From JBBROS01 sp965217935 (GTDB taxonomy: Bacteria; Pseudomonadota; Alphaproteobacteria; Acetobacterales; Acetobacteraceae), in NCBI GenBank assembly GCA_965217935.1, contig OZ244581.1, forward strand, positions 3,100,001 to 3,164,000: a stretch of 64,000 nucleotides of DNA, written 5' to 3'. Made by a program: the position numbers and the translations under genes. The notes beneath the pieces are model-generated. The model was not told the DNA's origin. It saw only the letters and a program-made list of their open reading frames with translations, and made no database searches. Below are positions 9,291 to 17,517 of this stretch, in pieces. How positions within the stretch are numbered: position 1 is the stretch's first letter; each line of letters begins with the position of its first letter.

Positions 9291-10220
9291 GTGACCTACG
9301 GCGACATCATCCTGCAACAGGCCATCAACGGCCTCAGCGTGGGCGCGATGTATTCCCTCCTCGCCCTCGGCTTCACCCTCGTCTACGGCATTGCCGAACT
9401 CATCAACTTCGCCCACTTCAACGTGTTCATGGTCGGCGCAATGGTCGCGATGCTTGCCTTGCAGGCCCTCGGGATCTCAGGCCAGCAGACGGTCCTCGCC
9501 GGCCTCCCGCTCATCGGCGTCCTTGCCGCAGGCTTCGCCGCGGCCATGCTCGTCTGCGGCGGCATCGGCGTCGTCATGGAGCGCACGCTCCTTCGCCCGC
9601 TGCGCCACGTCAAAGGCCCGGCGGCCATGATCACCACCATCGGCGTCTCTTACGTCCTGTTCAACGTCGTGCTGCTCACCCTCGGCTCGGATTCGCAGAA
9701 CTTCCCCAACCCCTTGCCGCCAGCCGTCTATCATATCGGCGGCGCCGCGCTTCGCCTCCGCGAAATCCTGATCTGGAGCGTCGCCGTCACGCTAATGGCG
9801 CTTCTGACCTACTTCGTCCGCTACACCCGCCTTGGCAAAGCCATGCGGGCCACGGCGCAGGACCCGGAGGCCGCCCGCATGATGGGCGTCGAAGTCGACC
9901 GCGTCGTCATGACCGCCTTCTTCGTCGGCTCCGCCCTCGCCGGCGCCTCCGGCATGATCTTCGGCCTTTATTACAACCTGGCCAAAGTCGACATGGGCTT
10001 CGCCGCCGGCCTGCGCGCCTTCACCGCGGCCGTGCTCGGCGGCATCGGCAACGTCCCCGGCGCCATGCTCGGCGGCATCCTGATCGGCCTGATCGAAGCC
10101 GCCAGCGCGCAGTTCTTCGGCGCTGCCTGGTCCGATGTCGTCATCTTCGGCCTGCTCGTCATCGTGCTCACCCTCCAGCCATCCGGCCTCTTGGGCCAGC
10201 TCGCCCCCAATAAGTCCTGA
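9291..10220 (+). CDS. livH: LivH-type ABC transporter permease
   Basis: 309 aa inner-membrane permease of the LivH family, starting at GTG 9291. It has about eight hydrophobic segments; typical motifs are LQQAINGLSVGAMYSLLALG at the N-terminus, YGIAELINFAHFNVFMVGA, and the EAA-like loop LGKAMRATAQDPEAARMMGV. The C-terminus (VLGGIGNVPGAMLGGILIGL) is also standard. It pairs with the LivM half of the next gene to form the membrane channel. Spacing to both neighbours is under 20 nt. Confidence 0.95.
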   Translation: MTYGDIILQQAINGLSVGAMYSLLALGFTLVYGIAELINFAHFNVFMVGAMVAMLALQALGISGQQTVLAGLPLIGVLAAGFAAAMLVCGGIGVVMERTLLRPLRHVKGPAAMITTIGVSYVLFNVVLLTLGSDSQNFPNPLPPAVYHIGGAALRLREILIWSVAVTLMALLTYFVRYTRLGKAMRATAQDPEAARMMGVEVDRVVMTAFFVGSALAGASGMIFGLYYNLAKVDMGFAAGLRAFTAAVLGGIGNVPGAMLGGILIGLIEAASAQFFGAAWSDVVIFGLLVIVLTLQPSGLLGQLAPNKS

Positions 10221-10223
10221 CCG

Positions 10224-12227
10224 ATGTTCGGCCCGTTCGCCCGCCTGACCCGCCGCTTCTCCCCATCCCAGCGCCGAGCCGCAGCCCTCCTCGCACTGGC
10301 CGCCATCCTCGCCATCTTTCCGCTCGTGACCGACAACGACGCGAACGTCGACAGCGCCGCCAACGCCCTGTCCTACGCCGCGCTTGCCTTGGGCCTGAAC
10401 ATCGTCGTCGGCTTCGCCGGGCTGCTCGACCTCGGCTATGCCGCCTTCTTCGCCATCGGCGCATATTTTTACGGCATTCTGACCAGCTTCCAGATCATGC
10501 CGCTCTGGAGCCCGGCCTGGGCGCCCTTCGCCGCGGTCGGCCTGGTCGAGAAAATGAACCAGGGCGGCCCCGACCTGGTTCACTTCACCCTCTCCTTCTG
10601 GCTCGCCCTGCCGCTTGCGGCCCTCGTGACCGCCGTGTTCGGCATTCTGTTCGGCGCCCCCACCCTGCGCCTCCGCGGCGACTACCTCGCCATCGTCACC
10701 CTCGGCTTCGGCGAGATCGTCCCCATCCTCGCCCGCAACCTCGACTGGCTCACCAACGGCGCCGCCGGCCTCAACGGCGTGCAGGCCCCGAAGCTGTTCG
10801 GTTTCAACTTCGGGGTCAGCGCAACCCCATACTACTACGTCGGCCTGGTCCTCGTCGCCGTCCTGATCTTCGTCTCCGGCCGCCTGCGGGACAGCCGCAT
10901 CGGCCGGGCCTGGATGGCGATCCGCGAGGACGAGACCGCGGCCGGCGCGATGGGCGTGAACCCCGTTCGCTTCAAGCTGCTCGCCTTCGCCACCGGCGCC
11001 GGGTTCGCTGGCATGACCGGCGTTTACTTCGTAGCCAAGCTCCAGACCGCAACGCCGGAGATGTTCAATTTCAACGTCTCTTCCATGCTCCTCGTCATGG
11101 TCGTTCTGGGCGGCATGGGCAGCGTCTGGGGGGTGGTCGTCGGCGCCATCCTGCTGCAACTGATGCAATCCTGGTTCCTGCCCGAACTCAGCGGCTGGCT
11201 TCACCTCGTCGGCGGCGCCATCGGCAGCGGCGCGCTCCAGCGCGTCGACCTCGTGCAATGGACGCAGCTCATCTTCGGCGTCATCCTCATCACGATGATG
11301 CTGTTCCGCCGCCAGGGCCTCATCCCCGCCCGCCGCGAGCTCGCGGCCCTCACCTTCGAAGCGCAGCACGCAACCGTTGCCCGCGGCGGCTTCCAGACCC
11401 TCGCCGCCTTGCCGAGATGGCAACCCGGCGTCGGCGCCCTGCTCGACATCCGCGGCGTCAGCGTCAAGTTCGGCGGCCTCACCGCGCTGAACGCCGTCAC
11501 GATCGACATCCCGCACGGCAGCGTCGTCGCCGTCATCGGCCCGAACGGCTCAGGAAAGTCCACGCTGTTCAACGTCATCACCGGCCTCGTGCCGGCAGCC
11601 GGCGGCTCGATCCGCTTTCAAGGCGACGAACTGCTCGGGCGCGCGCCGCACCAGGTCCTGGCCCGGGGCGTCGCCCGCACCTTCCAAAACATCCGCGTCT
11701 TTCCCGGTCTTTCGGTGCTTGAGAACGTCCTCATCGGCCGTCACGCCCGCCTGCGCAGCGGCGCGGTCTCGTCCGTGCTGCACACGCCGGCCAACCGCCG
11801 CGAGGAGCAGGCGGCCCAGCAGGCAGCGATCGACATCATCGGCCTGTTCGGCAACCGGCTGACGCCTCGCCTGCAGCAATCGGTCAGCGGCCTGAGCTAT
11901 GCCAACCGCCGCCGGGTCGAGATCGCCCGCGCGCTGGCGTCGCGCCCCGAGATCCTTCTGCTCGACGAGCCGACCGCCGGCATGAACCCGGCGGAAACCC
12001 TCGAACTCGCCGAGCAGATCAAATCGCTCCATGCGCAAGGCCTGACCATCCTGATCATCGAGCACAAGCTCGACGTGGTCACCACGCTTGCCGACAAGGT
12101 CGTGGTCCTGGATCACGGCGAGAAGATCGCCGAAGGCCGCCCCGAAGAGGTCCGCCGCAACGAGCAGGTGCTCACCGCCTACCTGGGCCGCGCCGCCAGG
12201 GCCGCGATGGAGGCCGAAATTGCTTGA
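10224..12227 (+). CDS. Fused LivM permease / LivG ATPase
   Basis: 667 aa with two normally separate subunits in one chain. Residues ~1-375 are a LivM permease (SYAALALGLNIVVGFAGLLD, RLRGDYLAIVTLGFGEI, IREDETAAGAMGVNPVRFK). Residues ~410-667 are a LivG ATPase with Walker A GPNGSGKST, signature VSGLSYANRRRVEIARAL and Walker B EILLLDEPTAGMNP, ending with the LivG-type C-terminus. Between the halves is a short linker (ARRELAALTFEAQHATVARG). The fusion is in one uninterrupted frame, so it is not a sequencing artefact. A second, independently arranged operon in this window has the same fusion. The stop overlaps the livF start by 8 nt. Confidence 0.94.
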   Translation: MFGPFARLTRRFSPSQRRAAALLALAAILAIFPLVTDNDANVDSAANALSYAALALGLNIVVGFAGLLDLGYAAFFAIGAYFYGILTSFQIMPLWSPAWAPFAAVGLVEKMNQGGPDLVHFTLSFWLALPLAALVTAVFGILFGAPTLRLRGDYLAIVTLGFGEIVPILARNLDWLTNGAAGLNGVQAPKLFGFNFGVSATPYYYVGLVLVAVLIFVSGRLRDSRIGRAWMAIREDETAAGAMGVNPVRFKLLAFATGAGFAGMTGVYFVAKLQTATPEMFNFNVSSMLLVMVVLGGMGSVWGVVVGAILLQLMQSWFLPELSGWLHLVGGAIGSGALQRVDLVQWTQLIFGVILITMMLFRRQGLIPARRELAALTFEAQHATVARGGFQTLAALPRWQPGVGALLDIRGVSVKFGGLTALNAVTIDIPHGSVVAVIGPNGSGKSTLFNVITGLVPAAGGSIRFQGDELLGRAPHQVLARGVARTFQNIRVFPGLSVLENVLIGRHARLRSGAVSSVLHTPANRREEQAAQQAAIDIIGLFGNRLTPRLQQSVSGLSYANRRRVEIARALASRPEILLLDEPTAGMNPAETLELAEQIKSLHAQGLTILIIEHKLDVVTTLADKVVVLDHGEKIAEGRPEEVRRNEQVLTAYLGRAARAAMEAEIA

Positions 12228-12969
12228 CGCGCTGAGCCGGCCGCTCCTCGAGTTCCGCGGCGTCAACACGCATTACGGCGACCTGCATGTCCTGAAAGAC
12301 GTCAACTACAGCATCGGCGCCGGCGAGATCGTCTGCCTGCTCGGCGGCAATGCCTGCGGCAAATCGACCACTATGAAAACCATTATGGGCGTCGTCCGCC
12401 CTACGACTGGCACGGTTCTGTTCGAGGGCGAACCGATCGACCGCTTGTCCACCAGCCTGCGCGTGCGGCGCGGCATCAGCCCCGTGCTCGAGGCGCGCCG
12501 CCTGTTCCCGCGCATGACCGTCTACGAGAACTTGGAGATGGGCGCCTATGCCCGCAAGCGTGGTCCCGAGTTCGCCCAGGATCTCGACCGCGTTTACGCC
12601 CTTTTCCCCCGCGTCAAGGAACGCCGCGCCCAGATCGCCGGCACCCTCTCCGGCGGCGAGCAGCAGATGGTCGCCATCGGACGCGCGCTGATGGGCCGGC
12701 CTCGGCTCATCTGCATGGACGAGCCCTCGATGGGTCTCTCGCCCCTGTTCGTCGAGCAGGTGTTCGACATCATCCAGGAGATCAACCGCCAGGGTACAAC
12801 CATTTTCATGGTCGAGCAGAACGCCGCCATGGCGCTGACGATCGCCCACCGCGCCTACGTCCTGCAAACCGGCGTCGTCGTCTTGTCCGGCTCGGCGGCC
12901 GATCTGCGCCAGAACGAGGACGTGCGCCAGGCCTATCTTGGCGAAATGCAGGTCTCTGCCGTGTCATAA
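12220..12969 (+). CDS. livF: LivF-type ABC transporter ATP-binding protein
   Basis: 249 aa from a TTG at 12220 that overlaps the upstream stop. Residues before this point read as an out-of-frame shadow of the LivG tail. It contains FRGVNTHYGDLHVLKDVNY and Walker A GGNACGKSTTMKTI; the usual GRNGAGK is altered to GGNACGK but keeps GxxxxGKS/T. The signature is LSGGEQQMVAIGRALM and Walker B is RLICMDEPSMGLSP. It is the second ATPase of the transporter, pairing with the LivG half of the fusion. It is the last gene of the operon. Confidence 0.93.
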   Translation: MLDALSRPLLEFRGVNTHYGDLHVLKDVNYSIGAGEIVCLLGGNACGKSTTMKTIMGVVRPTTGTVLFEGEPIDRLSTSLRVRRGISPVLEARRLFPRMTVYENLEMGAYARKRGPEFAQDLDRVYALFPRVKERRAQIAGTLSGGEQQMVAIGRALMGRPRLICMDEPSMGLSPLFVEQVFDIIQEINRQGTTIFMVEQNAAMALTIAHRAYVLQTGVVVLSGSAADLRQNEDVRQAYLGEMQVSAVS

Positions 12970-13039
12970 GCGGACAACAATCTTGACGCGATGAATTAAA
13001 GGGTGGCCTTTCATCCCCATTTGTGTAAACTTGCCGTGC

Positions 13040-13056
13040 GGCTGAACTTTTCAGCC
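13040..13056 (+). promoter_or_regulatory. Hairpin in the leader of the cold-shock gene
   Basis: A perfect 7-bp stem (GGCTGAA / TTCAGCC) with a 3-nt loop lies in the 190-base gap between livF and the cold-shock gene, about 105 bases before the cold-shock start. No T-run follows, so it is unlikely to be a standard terminator. A structured 5' leader is common for cold-shock mRNAs, but the role here is inference. Confidence 0.35.
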
Positions 13057-13160
13057 GGGGCCAGATGTTGCTCGTCCTATCCGTCGCGCTATTCCCCCCA
13101 ATTGGAAAGTCCGAACGCTCCGCACGTCCGCGGGGCGCAAGCCAGTCATGGAGGCACGCG

Positions 13161-13367
13161 GTGTCGACAGGTTCAGTAAAGTGGTTCAACCCGCAGAAGG
13201 GTTTCGGCTTCATCCAGCCGAGCGATGGTTCGAAGGATGTCTTCGTTCATATCTCCGCGGTCGAGCGCGCCGGCTTGAGCACTCTCAACGAGGGCCAGGA
13301 GGTCAGTTTCGATCTCGAGCAAGGCAAGCAAGGCAAGGTCTCGGCCGTCAATCTGAAGGCCAGCTAA
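13161..13367 (+). CDS. Cold-shock domain protein (CspA family)
   Basis: 68 aa from GTG 13161, with GGAGG-like spacing upstream (catGGAGGcacgcg). The 32 in-frame residues upstream of this start are not Csp-like. It is a single OB-fold nucleic-acid-binding domain with both RNA-binding motifs: GSVKWFNPQKGFGFIQP (RNP1 KGFGFI) and VFVHISAVERAG (RNP2 VFVHI). Such proteins bind single-stranded RNA and DNA and melt secondary structure during cold or growth transitions. It is monocistronic or followed by the small gene at 13418, with a strong hairpin between them. Confidence 0.95.
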   Translation: MSTGSVKWFNPQKGFGFIQPSDGSKDVFVHISAVERAGLSTLNEGQEVSFDLEQGKQGKVSAVNLKAS

Positions 13368-13373
13368 CAACCG

Positions 13374-13400
13374 GGGCGGCGCTGCGAGGCGCCGCCCTTT
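13374..13400 (+). terminator. Intrinsic terminator after the cold-shock gene
   Basis: A perfect 9-bp GC stem (GGGCGGCGC / GCGCCGCCC) with a 6-nt loop, followed directly by TTT, seven bases after the csp stop codon. It should end or attenuate csp transcription before the small downstream gene. Confidence 0.75.
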
Positions 13401-13417
13401 CCATAGGGAACACATCA

Positions 13418-13621
13418 ATGGCCGTGCACAAATTCGCCGTCGGAGACCGCGTCACGTTGCAGCCAGACCGCCTCAACGCCAATGTGCGGCCCGGCGTTTA
13501 CACCATTGTCCGCGCCATGCCCGAAACGCCCCAGGGTTGCCAGTATCGCGCCAAGAACGCTCTCGACAGCCATGAGCGCGTGTTCGACGAGGCCCAGCTC
13601 CGTAGCGCCGCCAACGGCTAA
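13418..13621 (+). CDS. Small conserved-looking basic protein, function unknown
   Basis: 67 aa from ATG 13418, with AGGGAA about 12 nt upstream. The start MAVHKFAVGDRVTLQPDRLN and the segment VRPGVYTIVRAMPETPQGCQ look like an SH3-like beta-barrel of the sort seen in small alphaproteobacterial proteins (a Gly-Asp-x-Val turn followed by a YTIVR strand). The end is HERVFDEAQLRSA. It has no signal peptide or membrane segment. It lies directly after the csp terminator, so it may be expressed by read-through. No function is assigned. Confidence 0.7.
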   Translation: MAVHKFAVGDRVTLQPDRLNANVRPGVYTIVRAMPETPQGCQYRAKNALDSHERVFDEAQLRSAANG

Positions 13622-13850
13622 CGGTCCCGGCAGAGTATTAAGCTGCGGACCCTCGCGCCGATCTGCCAGGCGCTCACGCGCTTCAAAGCCGGGGCCTCTC
13701 AACGCGACGGCTATCAATCATGCCGGCGAAACACTATGTGGCCGAGCGCGCCGAGCCTGAACCGAACGGGCATGAAGTCGTGGCCAGAACTTTTCGCCGC
13801 ATCAGTTAATGCCCGGCCGCGTCGACCCAGCCTGTCCAGGAACTCTGTCC

Positions 13851-15011
13851 ATGTCCGCAATCGATGAAATCGCCCGCGACCACGAGGCCTTAACCGCCGT
13901 TCGCCGAGATTTGCACGCCCACCCGGAACTCGGCCTCGACGTCCATCGCACGGCGGCCATCGTTGCCAGCGCGCTCGAAAGCTACGGCATTGAAGTCCAT
14001 CGCGGCATCGGCAAAACCGGCGTCGTCGGCGTGCTCCGCAACGGGGCCGGGAACCGGGCGATCGGCCTGCGCGCCGACATGGACGCGTTGCCCATCCACG
14101 AAGCGACCAATCTGCCTTACAGCTCCATCGCTCCCGGGAAAATGCACGCTTGCGGTCATGACGGCCACACCGCCATGCTCCTGGGCGCGGCCAAGTACCT
14201 TGCTGAGACTCGCCGCTTCAGCGGCGCCGTCCACTTCATCTTTCAACCCGGCGAAGAAGGCTGCGGCGGCGCCCTTGCCATGCTGAACGACGGCCTGTTC
14301 GACCGCTTTCCCTGCGACGTCATCTACGGGATGCACAACCGCACCGGCATGGATGTCGGCACGTTCGCCGTGCGCGAAGGCGCCATGATGGCCGGGGGCG
14401 CGTTCTTCGACATCGCCGTGACCGGCAAGGGCGCTCACGGCGCCCGCCCCGATGCCGGCATCGACCCGGTGCTGACGGCCTGCCACCTGGCCACTGCCCT
14501 GCAATCCATCGTCTCCCGCAACCTCTCGCCCCGGGATCCGGCCGTCGTCAGCGTCACGAAGGTCGTCGGCGGCGACGCCTACAACGTGATCCCGCAAACC
14601 GCGACGCTATCCGGCACGGCGCGCTTCTACGACCGTCACGTCGGCGAGCGGATCGAGGCGGCGATGCGCCGCTTGGCCGAGGGCGTGGCGTCCGGCTTCG
14701 GCGCAACGGCCGAGACCGACTGGCGGCTGATCTTCGCCCCCACGATCAATGCCCCCGAGCCCACCGAAGCGGTGAAGGCAGCCGTCATCGACCTGGTCGG
14801 CGAGGCCAGGCTTGATACCACGAAGCCTCCCGTCATGGGCTCGGAAGACTTCTCCTTCATGCTGGAACGCGTCCCCGGCGCATACCTCAACGTCGGCAAC
14901 GGTCCCGGCTTCGCTCCGCACCACCCGGAATATGCCTTCAATGACGCCGCGATCCCCTTCGGCGCCGGCCTCTACGCCCGCCTCGTCGAGCAAGGCCTGC
15001 CTGTGGGCTGA
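13851..15011 (+). CDS. M20 family amidohydrolase (hippurate hydrolase / aminoacylase type)
   Basis: 386 aa from ATG 13851 (AGGA upstream); an earlier ATG at 13809 adds a non-family extension. It is a metal-dependent peptidase-fold amidohydrolase that removes acyl groups from N-acyl amino acids or similar amides. Metal-site motifs are HACGHDGHTAMLLGAAKYL, FQPGEEGCGGA (catalytic Glu pair) and GMHN. The C-terminal His region appears as MGSEDFSFMLERVPGAYLNV. The dimerisation insertion (VTGKGAHGARPDAGIDPV) is present. It is cytosolic, with no signal peptide. The exact substrate cannot be told from sequence. Confidence 0.9.
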   Translation: MSAIDEIARDHEALTAVRRDLHAHPELGLDVHRTAAIVASALESYGIEVHRGIGKTGVVGVLRNGAGNRAIGLRADMDALPIHEATNLPYSSIAPGKMHACGHDGHTAMLLGAAKYLAETRRFSGAVHFIFQPGEEGCGGALAMLNDGLFDRFPCDVIYGMHNRTGMDVGTFAVREGAMMAGGAFFDIAVTGKGAHGARPDAGIDPVLTACHLATALQSIVSRNLSPRDPAVVSVTKVVGGDAYNVIPQTATLSGTARFYDRHVGERIEAAMRRLAEGVASGFGATAETDWRLIFAPTINAPEPTEAVKAAVIDLVGEARLDTTKPPVMGSEDFSFMLERVPGAYLNVGNGPGFAPHHPEYAFNDAAIPFGAGLYARLVEQGLPVG

Positions 15012-15013
15012 CG

Positions 15014-15479
15014 TCATTTCCTTGCCGCAAAGCACGCGAATGCCGCCACCGGCGGGACGAACTCGAGCCACGTCGCCAGCTCCCATCCCCCGTGCGCGTA
15101 GGCCCACCCTCCGGCCGCCGAGCCTCCCGTCAAGAATGTCGCCATAAACAAGCCGTTCAGCCGGTTGCGGAACTGCCCCGGCAAGAAAAGATCGGCCACT
15201 GCCCGAGTATGAGATGCGTCTTCGCCCCGGAGTCGAGCAGGATCGCCCCGCACATCAGCCCCTCTAGCGCCAGGTAAAACTTCGTTCCCGACAAGTGGCT
15301 GAGCAGGAACGATGCCGCCACGATCCCCATCGCCCCCGCGGTCGCAGGCCCGCTCCACCGATGCTGGCCGTGATCAGCCCGCAAACCGTCGCGAGCATAA
15401 GGGTCAGCCAACGCGGGATGCCCGCCGGCACGCCGGGCTCGGTCCTGCTGAGGGAGATTGCAGTGGACGACAAGAACAA
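15014..15479 (-). pseudogene. Decayed MFS transporter, C-terminal part
   Basis: Three minus-strand frames together spell the end of a major facilitator protein. One frame gives LMLATVCGLITASIGGAG (about 15351-15479). A second gives GAMGIVAASFLLSHLSG...GAILLDSGAKTHLILGQW (about 15190-15350). A third gives the conserved end QFRNRLNGLFMATFLTGG (15014 to about 15185). In intact members of this MFS group these run in order as one reading frame. At least two frameshifts separate them and the N-terminal half is absent, so it is a relic. It lies between the M20 hydrolase and a GNAT gene. Confidence 0.7.
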
Positions 15480-15506
15480 ACCCTGAGAACGGCAAGGGAG
15501 GGAGGA

Positions 15507-16043
15507 TCATCCCGCCGTCGCGCGATACAGCATGTGTCGGCGAAGCGGGTCGCTCTCCTCCAGGCTCGGATGATCGAAGCTGCCATCCAAGTCCTGACGC
15601 ATCCCAATCTTCTCCATAACGCGCCGCGAGGCAACGTTGCCCGGCACGGCAAAGCTCACGATCTCGCGCAAGCCGAGCGCCCCGAAGCCATGCGCCAACG
15701 CCGCCCGAGCCGCCTCCGTCGCGTAGCCCCGGTTCCAATGCGCCCGCGCGAGCCGCCAGCCGGTCTCGACCGCCGGGGCGAACGGAGCCTCGAACCGAAC
15801 GTGCGCCAATCCGACGAAGCCGATGAACGGCGCGACACACGGCGCCTCGATCGCCCAGAACCCGAACCCATGCTCGGCGATGTGCCTCTCGATCCGGTCC
15901 GCCGAGGCATCGCTCTCCTCCGCCGTGAGCGTCCTGGTAAAGAACCGCCGCACCTCCGGGTCGGCGTTCATCGCGGCAAACGCGGGACGGTCCGCCTGCC
16001 GCCATTGGCGGAGCAGCAGGCGTTCGGTGCGAAGCTCAACCAT
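15507..16043 (-). CDS. GNAT N-acetyltransferase (RimJ/RimL type)
   Basis: 178 aa. The start MVELRTERLLLRQWRQADRP is the classic opening of the RimJ/RimL-like GNAT group (ERLxLRxxxxxD), followed by FAAMNADPEVRRFFTRTL. The acetyl-CoA-binding segment is in the second half (HWNRGYATEAARAALAHGF, equivalent to the Q/RxxGxG/A loop), and VASRRVMEKIGM is the usual last helix. Many relatives acetylate ribosomal-protein or antibiotic amines; the substrate here is unknown. It is co-oriented with the Hsp70-like gene, about 20 nt downstream of it. Confidence 0.88.
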   Translation of the reverse strand: MVELRTERLLLRQWRQADRPAFAAMNADPEVRRFFTRTLTAEESDASADRIERHIAEHGFGFWAIEAPCVAPFIGFVGLAHVRFEAPFAPAVETGWRLARAHWNRGYATEAARAALAHGFGALGLREIVSFAVPGNVASRRVMEKIGMRQDLDGSFDHPSLEESDPLRRHMLYRATAG

Positions 16044-16064
16044 GCCTTTATCCTTTGCCGTCGA

Positions 16065-17357
16065 TCAGATGCCCTGGGCAGCCCCGTGCCTCATTCGCTC
16101 CGCCCCGATCAGCGCCAACCCCTCGGCCACCGACACGAACTCCCCGCCGCCTGAGAGTAGCGCCTCCCCGAACCGCCGCGCGAACAGCCCCCGCACCGCC
16201 GGCACGAACGCCGTGCCGCCCGTCAGGAACACGCGGTCAACCTGCTTCTCCGCAATTCCGGCATCGGCCAGCGCCTCGCCGATCGCGCGGTCCATCCGCG
16301 CGAGATCGGGCGCGATCCAGTTTTCAAAATTCTCCCGCTCGATCACCTGGTCGATACCGAAACCGTCATGCTCGAACCGCAGCGCCGTCCGCGGCATCGA
16401 TGACAACGCCGCTTTGGCGTCCGATACCGCGCGATACAGCCCATATCCCTGCCCGCCCTCGATCATGCTCAGCAGATGGTCCAACCGCTCGGGATGCTCC
16501 GCCGTCCGCCGCACCTCGGCGATGTCCCGCAGCGTCCGCGGGCTGCGCATCAACGATAGCCGGTGCCACCGGGCGAACGCCGAGTACCATTCCGCAGGTA
16601 CCGGCAGCCGGTTGCCCCAAGGAGCATACTGCGTGCCTTTGCCCAGCAAGGGCGCCACCACCTGGTCGATGATCCGGGCATCGAACGCATCCCCCGCAAC
16701 CCCTACGCCGCCGCGCCCGAGCGTCTGGATCGCGTCCGCCTTTCCCGGCGTGAACCGCAGGACCGAAAAATCGCTCGTTCCGCCGCCGAAATCCCCGATC
16801 AGCACCGTCGCCGGGGCATCGAGCGAGCGCGTGAACCGGTATCCCGCGCCCTCCGGCTCCAACGCGACATCGATCGCATCCAGTCCCGCCGCCGCGAACG
16901 ACGCCCGCAGCCGCGCCTCCCCGAAAGCGTCGTCCGCGCCCTCGCCGGCGAACCGTACCGGACGCCCGGCGACGATCCGCAGCCCGCCCCGATCCAGCGA
17001 CGCCGCCGCGAACAACTCGCGCAGGAACAGCCCGATAAGCTGCTGCAACGTCCAGACCCGCCCCAGCAGGTTCGTGGAGGCGAAGCTGCGGCTGGCAAGG
17101 TAAGTCTTCATGGACATCACCAGCCGGCTGTCCAGCGGGTCCTCCAGATAGGCCGAGATCGCCCCCGGCCCGGCCGCATGACGCAAGCTGGCCCGCCCGC
17201 CGGCTGCCTCGCTCCAGAAGCACAGCAGGGTGCGGAACACGTCATGCACGGCGTCGCCGTCGCGAAACTGAACTGTCCGAACCGCCCCGCTCATCGTATC
17301 CAGCGCCGCGACGACGCTGTTCGTCGTGCCGAAATCGATCCCGAGCACAGTCGCCAC
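16065..17357 (-). CDS. Hsp70-family protein (YegD-like)
   Basis: 430 aa from GTG 17357, just before the actin-fold phosphate-1 loop VLGIDFGTTNSVVAALD. The open frame continues about 87 codons further upstream, but that stretch has no family character. Phosphate-2 (LIGDFGGGTSDFSVLRF) and the adenosine motif (VFLTGGTAFVPAVRGLFARRF) are clear. The chain ends after the nucleotide-binding domain, so the DnaK substrate-binding and lid domains are missing, as in the E. coli YegD group (about 450 aa). Its role is probably specialised chaperone-like or regulatory and is not known. It is divergent from the TRAP operon. Confidence 0.88.
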   Translation of the reverse strand: MATVLGIDFGTTNSVVAALDTMSGAVRTVQFRDGDAVHDVFRTLLCFWSEAAGGRASLRHAAGPGAISAYLEDPLDSRLVMSMKTYLASRSFASTNLLGRVWTLQQLIGLFLRELFAAASLDRGGLRIVAGRPVRFAGEGADDAFGEARLRASFAAAGLDAIDVALEPEGAGYRFTRSLDAPATVLIGDFGGGTSDFSVLRFTPGKADAIQTLGRGGVGVAGDAFDARIIDQVVAPLLGKGTQYAPWGNRLPVPAEWYSAFARWHRLSLMRSPRTLRDIAEVRRTAEHPERLDHLLSMIEGGQGYGLYRAVSDAKAALSSMPRTALRFEHDGFGIDQVIERENFENWIAPDLARMDRAIGEALADAGIAEKQVDRVFLTGGTAFVPAVRGLFARRFGEALLSGGGEFVSVAEGLALIGAERMRHGAAQGI

Positions 17358-17517
17358 GGTCGCCGCCCATCCAAAGGAGGCCGAAGTTTGACCGTCCTTG
17401 CCCGAGGCGGTCAACGGCGCCTTGGCAGCCGTGGATCTGCAAGACGCGAAATTTCGGGCTGTTGTTTCAGAATCTATATGACAAGATGGCTGAAACGAGA
17501 ACCGGAGGACTTTCGTC

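Noticed and set aside
9792..11516. Long minus-strand open frame of 574 codons opposite the Liv operon
   Set aside because: Antisense shadow of livH and the fused livM-livG genes caused by high GC; composition is Ala/Glu/Gly/Asp-rich with no family motif.
13720..13809. 29-codon ORF (MPAKHYVAERAEPEPNGHEV...) before the M20 hydrolase
   Set aside because: Very short, no ribosome-binding site of note and no recognisable feature; could be chance in GC-rich DNA.
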